DNA of 36,479 nt from Nemertoderma westbladi (lineage: Eukaryota; Xenacoelomorpha; Nemertodermatida; Nemertodermatidae), in assembly GCA_032718475.1 (NCBI GenBank), contig JAUCBJ010006453.1, forward strand, positions 1 through 36,479, in the 5' to 3' direction. The notes under the pieces were generated by a model that saw only the letters and a program-made list of their open reading frames with translations, was not told the DNA's origin and ran no database searches. Below are positions 1 through 10,278 of this stretch, piece after piece. Numbering within the stretch: position 1 is the stretch's first letter; each line of letters opens with the position of its first letter. Position numbers and translations under genes: made by a program.

Positions 1-165
1 TTAACTCTTTATTAAAACAATATTGTTATTTGTTGCCCAGCACATAAATAGTTGTTTTTATTAATATCAAATTACGGTGATTCTAATTCGATACATAACA
101 ACTTGATATACAAAAAATTATGTCACTGGATTTCCGAGATAACGACTTCGCTATAATCCCTATTT

Positions 166-1384
166 CGGCCGGGGAGGGGGGGGGGGGGGGGTGGGGGTAT
201 CCTGGGGACAAGTTTTTTTTGGTGCGCTGCAGCACTAAAAGCACTGGGCGAAATGTCTTGACGTTTCCTAAAATTTTATCCTCTTTCAGATGGCGAAAAC
301 AAAATTTTTATACGACCAGTAGTTTTTGAATTATAATGTCCTTTTGGAACCGATGTCAGGTATTAGCTATACTTTGCTTTCTCTACTCTACTTTCTACTC
401 TACTTCTACTCTACTTCTACTCCACTTTGCTTCGAGTACTTAGATATCACGGAATTTTGAAGTTTTTGGAGTGTTGATGTAATTATTAGCAATTTTTGAT
501 TAAAAATTAAAAATTTAACTGTTTACCAGAAGTGCACCAAATGTGCAAGTAGCTCGAAATTTCAAATTTTAAAACATATTACATTGCCTTTATCTTGATT
601 CCAACTGAGGTTTTTGAATGCGCTAATTTCATTTTTTATATACAAAATTCCAAAATTTTCCAAATTGGTTGTCAGGGGACGAAAAATAAAAGTTGCCAGC
701 ACTTTTCATATTTTGTAATAGTGTATAATAAACTCTTACCTTTGTCCTTACTTTTGGGTTTTCGAATGTTCTGAATTCAATAAAAATACTTATATAGACA
801 CTGCTACAGTGTGATTGGTACTTTTATAGGTGTCATTGGACGAAAAATACAGGATACTAAATTATAGGATATAAAGTAATAATAATATTTGAACTTACTT
901 GCACTTTTCATTTCAAAATTTCACCAAAAAATGCACTTTGTGGAATCCTAAAAAACTGGAATTTTGTTCGAATGAAATTAGATCGCAAATAACCCCACAG
1001 CGCTGCGAATTATCATAAAATAATCAACTTATCAAATTGCGAAATTTTGAATTAACTTGCACTTTTCGCACCCAAACCCGGCCGAAAAACACCGATATTT
1101 TTTGTTGAAATCAATAATTTGCACATACCAATTGCTCAAAACTTGGAAAAGAGTAGTTTAGTGTTTCTATTACATTGGGGAAATGAATTTGAAGAAACTC
1201 TAAATTTTTTTATGACTAGCACTTTTGGCACTCAGGAATGATATTTCAGTTCCAATTTTTTTTCAAACCCGTTTGTAGATAGCACAATTATACACACACC
1301 AAATTTGGTTGAATTTTGTGCACGCAGTACAAAGTTATTAGAAGTTGAAAAATCTGTCCCCGAAATACCCCCCATCCCCGGCCG
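166..1384. repeat. G-rich inverted repeat pair bounding an AT-rich block
   Basis: The sequence from 166 (CGGCCGGGGAGGGG..., then GGTATCCTGGGGACAAGTTTT to about 217) resembles the reverse complement of 1343-1384 (CGGCCGGGGATGGGG, then GGTATTTCGGGGACAGATTTTT). The ends could be the termini of an uncharacterised 1.2-kb non-autonomous element. No clear target duplication was seen. The interior is AT-rich, with no convincing ORF and a recurring GCACTTTT motif. Confidence 0.45.
378..424. repeat. TCTACTTC-type microsatellite
   Basis: Imperfect tandem TCTACTC/TCTACTTC units fill this short pyrimidine-rich stretch. Confidence 0.7.
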
Positions 1385-2095
1385 TGTGACCATCCAAGAA
1401 TTAGGGTTAAGAAACGACGGCAATATACTTACGACTAACTGTAATTGAATTAATTTAGTCATTAGTTGGGGCTAAGGTATCTTTTGTTTTTATCATTTAT
1501 ATCCAATAACTAAGTTGACTATAAAAATTTATAATTTTATGTTAATGTAAAGGCTAAATAAACATGGAGAAACGGGAAGATTGGAAGGACACGGACCTCA
1601 TTTTTACAACGATCTCTCTTGTAGTATAAATAAATAATTTAAATGTTTGTTGGGACCCCGTGCACCAATACATAACATACAGTATAATAGAATGGCTATT
1701 GTTCGTCACTAAATAAACTTTAAGTTATTTATAAAATAGTAACACTACCGTGAGAGGTGACATATTAAACCGAATGATATGAGCTTCTAATGAACTCATA
1801 AGCGTTTTAATATAATACGTGACTAATACGTGAATATAATATGTGGATAATCATCACATATTAGTTAACAATCTTCACTGAGTCGGTCATGGTTATTATC
1901 AGAAATACAGACCATCCGCAACCACCAGAGATGGACAGAATCCATAGACCAAATCTTTGCTAATGCTTCACTCACAAATTGGTTCTCCCCATTTACGAAT
2001 AAAGTCGGGGTATTTCAGTACAAAGGCAAAAATTGTCCCAACACCGCAAAGAAAATTTCCCTTCACCATGTTCGTATCAATTGTATATAATACAA
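1385..2095. other. AT-rich intergenic DNA downstream of the multi-EGF gene
   Basis: No convincing ORF, RNA gene or repeat family was recognised here. It holds whatever follows the cleavage site of the multi-EGF transcript. Confidence 0.5.
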
Positions 2096-2101
2096 TTTAT
2101 T
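2096..2101 (-). terminator. Candidate poly(A) signal of the multi-EGF gene
   Basis: AATAAA on the minus strand begins 16 nt downstream of the TGA. I found no other AATAAA on that strand down to about position 1500. If used, the 3' UTR would be only about 30-50 nt. Confidence 0.5.
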
Positions 2102-2117
2102 TATCGGTTTTCAACAA

Positions 2118-3223
2118 TCATTTGGTGTGCTCTATACCAATAACATCAATCTTAAAGCAAATTGCCGTCACTTTACACAGCTGTTCGCAAACCCTGTCAG
2201 CTGATGTGCAGTGTTTTCCATCAATTACACCTTCTCCGGACCCGCCAGATTCGCCACCAGCAGCCGAGTTGCAAGAGACAACTTCGAACCCTTCTTCACA
2301 CTCAGTGGATGGAACCTTATGAATACCTTCCGCCATCTTTATATTCAAGTCGTATTTCCCATATAATGTGGCACATACTGCACTTGCCTTTGGTTGTTGA
2401 GCTCTTTCAAGAGCATAGGCATGGCACTCTAAGCCACCATTTTCACCAAATTTGACTTCTGTTCCCAAACAGGCAGATCCATGGTCACACTGACATGAGA
2501 GCATAACTGTGTTCTTTGGGCATGTTACCGAACTTACGCTTACACTTCTCTCAACATAGCTAACCATGTCTTTAGGAACACCATTAGGTAATTCATCTAG
2601 GTTTTCGACCACACAATAGCCTTTACACCGTATGTTCATTATGTGCCAAGCTATTTGGCATAAACCAATCTGAACATCACGGTTACACCTCTCCTCTTTA
2701 GGTAGCTTCTTTGTCATCCCTACTTTGAATCTCACTATAATCCGCCCATTTTCCACATCTTCACATTGTTTAGGGCAGAAGTCATACATAAACTCTGGAT
2801 ATGTTTCACATTTGTTGTTCACAGCGGCTCTAGTGCAAGTTTTCTCTGTGGGACTTCCAACTTCAGCACAACTCTTTGGGCAATTATTCTCCATATATTT
2901 ACGGTTAGTAAAGCACTCCAATTTCATAGCCCAGCCACGGCATGATGTTCTCAAATCAACAGCATCCAAACTAAACACACCGCTAAATGATTTACTACTG
3001 GCATCACTATAATGGCATATAATCCCATTTCCTTCAAATCCGTCTTTACATTTGCAAGTAAACCCTGTTTTCGAATTGCATATTGCATTGCGGCTGCAAC
3101 TAGGTTTGTCCAAACATGACATTTCACCACTGGCTGAGCATGTACAACTGCTAAGACATGTTTCTTCAACATCTCCAATTGCTAAGGCTTTGCCAGATTC
3201 CTCCAGGATGCACATGGTTGGAA
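2118..3223 (-). CDS. Coding exon 3 of the multi-EGF gene: EGF, three ShKT-like modules, PCSK9-C-terminus-like repeats
   Basis: The exon follows the acceptor TTTTTATAG (AG at 3225-3224), begins with the two bases TT that complete the phase-1 codon of exon 2, and ends at TGA (2120-2118). One EGF comes first (CLDKPSC to GNGIIC). Three modules with exactly the same spacing C-x8-C-x10-C-x3-C follow: one starting CRGWAMKLEC, one CTRAAVNNKC, one CNRDVQIGLC. The first (with WA, YM and CPKSC) resembles the core of a ShKT domain but lacks the outer pair of cysteines. The C-terminal about 130 residues hold two similar units, with TCPKNTVMLSC and ECEEGFEVVSC at their starts and AVC or AIC at their ends. 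This resembles the Cys-His-rich modules at the C-terminus of PCSK9. The EGF is certain, ShKT likely and PCSK9-like tentative. There is no membrane anchor. Confidence 0.87.
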
Positions 3224-6200
3224 CTATAAAAATATAATAATTTCTGAAGTTAAATGACTACCGACATAACCTTCTGCTTCTTATTCATATTGAATATTGT
3301 TACATTAAAATTATGAGTCGGATTCATTTCATGGACAACAAATATGGGGTATACACTGCACTTCGTGCTAACCACAAGTTCATAACAATTATTCTTAATT
3401 TATTTTTGCACTAGATAAGGTTCTCTCTTTTTCATACCTATATACATACATGAGCACATACAATCGCATGCCTTGCTGGTTACCCCAGCCGATGCGATGT
3501 TACAACAGCCCAGTATGAGATCAAGCTTCACACTAGAGCTGAGCATCAGGTATGAGGCCCTTAAATCTGAGGCAATAGATCATTCTGAGGGCTAGACTGC
3601 CTTCACAGAGGCAGTTAAGACAGCAGCTGCAGAAACAGTTCCTGTATACCCTCGAAACAGGAAAAAGGCACCCTGAATGGAGCACAAAATTCGGAAGTTA
3701 CAGGAGGATCTCACTAAGGCACAGAAAGAGTCCCAACTCAAATGGACTACAGCAGCCAAGAATACAGTTAAAGCTGCAACTAGGTCCCTAATCAGCCAGT
3801 ACTCTGATATAATTTGCAAACTTATAAACAAGCAGGTTGATGCCATCAATGATGCCGATGACAGCAGGCAATCATCCCAGGCATGGAAATCGATCAACTT
3901 GCTGACAGGGTGGAAAAGCCAATAAACCACCAAGGTTAAGTAAGGCAGAATCACCAGCCGATTGTCTCTGGGCAATGGTTGGAAAGCCCACTTTAAAAAG
4001 CTCCTAAATAATGGCAGGGTATTGCCTGATAACTTTTTAGAAGTAAAAGTGTCCGAGTATCTACTCCCGGATATTCGCAATGGCAATATATTGGCAAAGT
4101 GAAGGCTGCTGCAAAGAGCATTAAGACCAATCGTGCCAGTCCATTATTTTCAAACTTTTCAAAAAATTTTCAAACTATTTTCGGTATAACATCGTATCTA
4201 TCTATAAAAAGCCTGCTGCATTACAGCTGCACATTGCGATGCTATTCTGGCTTAACATTAAATATTTTCTAACCACCATGCAATCCACAATAGGAAAGCC
4301 CAATGCAGCTTGCATTAAGAATGCTATGCCGGCTTATCAACGAAGTAGCACTGCCTTAACTCCCTAACCACCATGGCTTTTGCGAGATTAACCGCATCTT
4401 CAAGGCCAGGGTACTTTGAGATGCATCTCAAAAAAGTAATGGGCTGTTCACCTGCTTATTTTCTCTATTAGGCTAAGCGAGGTACGTCAAAACTTTTGGT
4501 TTTTGCCCACAAATTCCGATCTAAACCATTGTTGGTTTATTTGCAGCAGTTTGTGAAGCAGCATGGTGACACAGAACCATTTGAAGTATTATGGGGAGTC
4601 ATCCAAGGAGACACACTTGCGCCATTCTTATTCATAATTGTGGATGACTATGTTCTACGCATGTCATTAGATCATCATAATGATGATGGAGTGATGGTAA
4701 CTACACCTACTGTCTCCAGAAGTCGAGGAAATCCTGCCAAGTACCTAACTGATCTAGACTTTGCTGATGACAGAAGGAGTACTCTCAGAATCACTAGAGG
4801 GACCCCAACGGCTCCTCAGCTCATTACAACAGGCTGCTTCTAGTGTTGGTCTTTTTATTAACTCCAAAAAGACCAAAAAAAACACCAGGATTTGGAAGTC
4901 ACAGAGAATTAATCGGAAACTTAAGGTCCGATTATTTAGAGCAGCAGTAGTTCCAGTACTCTCTATGGGAGTCCATGATGGGCTCTAACTGCTGAGGACA
5001 CAAAATCTCTGGATGGCACATTCACAAGAATGCTAAACCTGGTTCATTTTGTCAAATACAATACACACATCTCAAACCAGACACTATATAACTTTGGAGG
5101 TGTCTCACTGGTTCCCCCAAGCTTGACACTAGTACAAAGTCGCCTCCGCTTTGCAGGACATTGCTTTCGCCATGAGGACCAGCCAGTACATAATCTTGAG
5201 CTTTGGCAGCCTCATGGAGTGAATAAGGATGGTGGACACCCCATGACTTTCTTGAGACGCATCTTAAAGAACACTGGCCTTGAAGATGCGGATGATCTAG
5301 AAAATGTCATGGGTGATAGGGAGTTGTGGAGGCGCAATTTTGTCAACAAGCCGGCACAGCATTCTTAAAAATGCAGTTCTAATGTAGCTAGTAGTAGTAG
5401 TATATATTAATACGAGTTAAGATAATTGCGACCCGGACAATTGCGACACAACAATTTTTTTCTAAAATCACGGGTTGTAATTGTTCGGGTCGCAATTGTT
5501 CAGACACAGATAAAAACGCGATGTATTGTAAATTAGATCATTATAATCCAGAATTTAAAATTGCTAGCAATGGCCAACTATTTTAAAATATGTTAAAATA
5601 TAGCTACAGTAAATTAAATATAGCTACAGTTATTACAGTATAATTAATTAGTACAATTAATATAAAAACATTCCAGAATATAACATTGAGAATAATGTAG
5701 GGTCAACCTCACCCTACATAATAAAATGTTAAAATGTAGCTACAGGAATTAAAATTTGTATAATTAAATAAATAATAATATACAGTGTTTAGGCAATTAC
5801 GATCCAGCAAATTTATCTAAAATCATTGGTCATAATTATCCATGTCGGAATTGTCCAGATCGCAATTGTCCAGATCGCAATTTTCCGGGTTGCAATTGTC
5901 AGGACACCGTATTAAATCTGATAAACTAAAACAAGTTGTAGATAAATAATATTACAATACCTTGGTCATGTTGTTCTTCAATACAGTTCATAAGATCTCC
6001 TGAACTTTCAGAAATATAACCTTGTTCACAAGTACACAGTTTATGGCCATTGTCATCGACTGAACACAAGGAATTTGGGGGACATGCATCATCACGACAG
6101 ATTTCCAAACATAATCCTTGAAAGATCAATTCAAAGCCTTCCTTGCATGAACAAACTATATTCCCATCTTCGACCTTACATATCGAATCAACTCCACAAA

Positions 6201-9200
6201 CAACTATAGGTTCTCTACAAATATCCAAACATTTGCCATTTTCCATTTCGTATCCTGAGAAACATGTACATTCTCTTTCACTATCATCATCAACATTGCA
6301 ATTAGCATTTTCTCCACAAGCTCTTACAGAATCGTCACATAACCCTGTACATATGTTACTAACAATTTCAAAACCAGGCTTACATTGGCAGTGTTTCTCT
6401 CCTGAGTTAGTAACTGTGCAAATAGATTCTGGACCACATGCTTCTGTTTGGTTTCGGCATATATCTAGACATTCATTGGAAATCATTTCATATCCAAATT
6501 TACATGAACAAATTTTTTCACCTTCAAACATATCACAGTTTGCATTTTCTCCACATGCGTTTTCAGGGGATCTACAAATATGTAAACACTCACTGTCTAT
6601 TTCCTCATAATTTGTTTGACATGAGCACACTTTTTTGCCACTTATAACTTCGCATAAGTAGTTTTCACCACAAGCAGCAATGGGGTCTTCACAAATACTA
6701 ACACATTGTTTGTTGACCATTTCAAAACCTTCCTGACATAAGCATTCTTTCATGCCAGAAACATTTACATCACATATCGAATTACTACCACAAGCTGCTG
6801 CAGGATCCCTACAAATGTTTAAACAATCTCCATCAATTTCTTCAAATCCAGGGACACAAATGCATCTCTTTTCATTGTCAACTATTTCACAACTATAGTT
6901 TATACCACAGGCAGTAACTGGGTCTCGACATTTGTTATGACATTTGTCATCAACCATTTCAAACCCATCTTTGCAAGAGCAAACCTTTTTATTGTCTATT
7001 ACCTCACAATTGAAATTTTCACCACATGCAATCACTTCATCTCTACAAATTTGAAGACATAATTTCCCTACTATTTCATAGCCATCTATACATGAGCAAA
7101 TAGCGTTGTTTTTCTCCACTGTACATATCGAATCATTTCCGCATTTTGAAATGGGATCATGACAAATTCCCATACATTTACCATCAATATCTTCAAAGCC
7201 AATTTCACATGAACAATCTTTTTCACCATCTTCATTAATATCACAAATGGAATTAACTCCACAAGCCTCAATTGTATTTCTGCATATATCCAAACATTTG
7301 TCATCTATTCTTTCATAACCTTGGACACAAGAACAATGTTTGCTGTCATTTAAAACCTGGCATACACTGTGATAACCACAAGCTTCTGTAGGATCCCTAC
7401 AAATATGTATGCACTTTTTGTCTACCTCTTCATATCCAGATTCACAAGAGCATTCTGCTGCTCCGGTCACAACATTGCATAATGCATTCTCACCACAAAT
7501 TTGTATTGGATTTCTACACAGTCCCAAGCATTCATCACCAACTCTTTCGAACCCTGACTGACATGTACAATCTTTTAGTCCATTGTCCCCAACTTTACAT
7601 TTTGAATTCATGCCACAGGCATGTTCTGTGCTTCTACATACTCCCAAGCAATCACCATCGACATTTTCATACCCTTTCTTACAAGAGCAAACTTTGTTGC
7701 CATTACAATTAGCATTTTCCCCACATGCAATAACAGGATCTCGGCAAACATCCATACATGTAAAATTAACCATTTCATAATTGTCTATACAAGAACATAC
7801 TAATGATCCGTCTAAAATACCACATGTGGAATGTTTTCCACATACTGATATTGGATCACGGCACATGTCTAAGCATATTTCATCCACCATTTCATAACCT
7901 TGAATACACTTGCATACCTTTTCACCATCGACAATTTCGCATAGAGCATTTGAGCCACATGCTGCTTCTTCGTCACGACATATATGGAGACAGCTTTGAT
8001 CTACCTTTTCATATCCATCTTTACAGTTACATTGTTTTTTCCCTTCACTGTGTCCACAATCAAAATTTTCACCACATGCCTCAACTGGATCACTGCATGA
8101 CTCAAGGCAATTTGTATCTATCATATCATAACCAGCTTTACAGGAACATTTCCTTGTATCATTTGCCACACTGCAAACAGAATTGTTCCCACATGATTCT
8201 AAAGGATTTCGGCACATATGAACACAGGATTGATCTACTTCTTCATAATCAGGTTTGCAAGTGCACATTATATTGCCATCTAATTCACTACAAATAGCAT
8301 TTTCCCCACAGGCGCTTATATGATCATGACAAATATGTTGACAGATAGATTTTACATTCTCAAATCCCGTAATGCATGTGCAAACTTTTTTTCCATTATT
8401 TACTTCACAATTCGAATTTTCCCCACATGCTTTTAAAGTATCTCGGCATATATCCAAGCAAAAACCTTCAACAAGTTCGAACCCAGCCTTGCATGAACAT
8501 ACACGATTTCCAGAAATAACATCACATTTTGAATTCTGCCCACAATGCGTCTTAGGGTCTCTGCATAAACCAACACATTCTTTATTATGTCGTTCAAATC
8601 CAGGACTGCATGAACATTTCTTGCTTCCATCAACTATACTGCACACTGAATTTAATCCACATGCTATTGTTGCATCTCTACAGATGAATAGGCAAGAATT
8701 ATTCACCATTTCGTAACCATAATGACAGATGCATTTCCTGGTGTTATTTGATACTCTACAATCTACATTTTCACCACACATGCCTTCTGGGTCGCGACAA
8801 ATGTCGACACAAGCTGAATCTTCCATTTCATATCCACTTTTACACAGACAGTTAATATTTTTTTCATCAAATGTACAGATAGAGTTCATCCCACAAACTT
8901 CTTCAGGATTTCTGCACACATGTAAGCAGGTTTTGTTGATCATTTCATAACCTGGTTTACAGGTACAATGTCTTTCCCAAACTCTAACATTGCATTCTGC
9001 ATTTTCCCCACAGCTTTTTACAGGATTTCGGCATAAGGGCCGACACGTTCTGCTAACCATTTCAAAACCTGGGACACATGAACACTTTTTCGTATTACCA
9101 AGAACTTCACATGTTGCATTGCCGCCACAAGCTGCAAGAACATCATGACATGGTCCCACACAATCAATCCCATTCAAAGTGTATCCAGGACTACAGGAAC

Positions 9201-10237
9201 ATATTCTTTGTCCATCGACTATATCACATACTGAATTGTTTCCACATGATTGTATAACGTTGTCGCATAATCCTTCGCAATGTCCCAATTCATTCATCTC
9301 AAATCCTATCATACAGCTACAATTTTTTTTACCATTTACCACATCGCATTTTGCATGCGCTCCACATGCTTTCAATGGGGAACTACATAAATCCATTTGA
9401 CATATCCCATCGATCAAGATATAATCTTCTTTACAGATACACTGTTCTTTAGAATCATCTCCAACAACACAATCCATGTTTAAACCACAAATTTCTTCTG
9501 GGTTGGAGCAAGCCTTTACAACTTCACAAACCCCATCAACAGATTCAAATCCGTCCTTACAGATGCATAATATTCCACCTGCCTTGGTTCTCGTGCACTC
9601 AGCATTATCACCACATGTTTCAGAATATTCGCAAAGTGATTTACATCGCCCCTTTACTAAGTGGCATCCCCTATGACATATGCATATTGCTCGACCATTG
9701 TCTACGGCACAGTATGCAAATGGGCCACAGATGGAGATTGGATCACTGCATAAATAGCATTTGGAATCACCAGAAGGCTAAAAAAATAATTATTTAATTA
9801 TGTAACATAGTTAATGTGTTGGTACAAGTCGTACAACCAATGAATCGAAAAGAATCGTGGGAATGATGGCGACACCGGCATGCATGGAATCAATGATCAG
9901 ATAACAGCTGTCGGATGATTGGTAAGTTTTCCCTCAACCGAGAGTGGATCCCTGGTCGCACTTAGCGATGATTCCTGTTACTCCACCCTTCTAATCCCCG
10001 CCTGAACTTTTTCATTAGGTTCTGCGTCATTTGTTGGGTGTCACATCCTGGTGCCATTAATAGAAAGAAGCAGGTCACAGTGAATGTTATTCCAAACCAA
10101 AACAATAAACGAGAGTGAATAGCACATTAATTTTTGCTAATACTAATATTAAAATGAAACATGGTGTGTAACACCATGTATGGGGGGGGGGGGGTTAACC
10201 GCCATGTGGGGGAGGGGATAGCAGCCCTGTTTTGGGT

Positions 10238-10278
<41 letters not shown>

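Larger units (their letters stand above)
3224..5960 (-). other. Intron 2 of the multi-EGF gene (2,737 bp, phase 1)
   Basis: The donor is GTATTGTAAT and the acceptor TTTTTATAG. The intron is mostly filled by a rearranged non-LTR retrotransposon (about 3460-5397) in the opposite orientation to the gene and by a MITE-like inverted repeat (5411-5911). The short stretch 3226-3460 is AT-rich with nothing recognised. Confidence 0.8.

Noticed and set aside
120-329. 69-codon ORF across the poly-G run near the window start
   Set aside because: It depends on a glycine run encoded by a homopolymer of uncertain length and shows no domain.
6143-9400. Plus-strand ORFs antisense to the EGF exon
   Set aside because: They are shadows of the 120-nt EGF repeat on the coding strand; none has a recognisable domain.
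5926-9477. Reading the EGF block as a single-exon gene starting at Met 9477 and ending at the stop at 5926
   Set aside because: The EGF pattern continues in frame upstream to the acceptor at 9778. The C-terminal tail after 5961 is non-EGF sequence following a good GT donor. The exon phases match the neighbours exactly.
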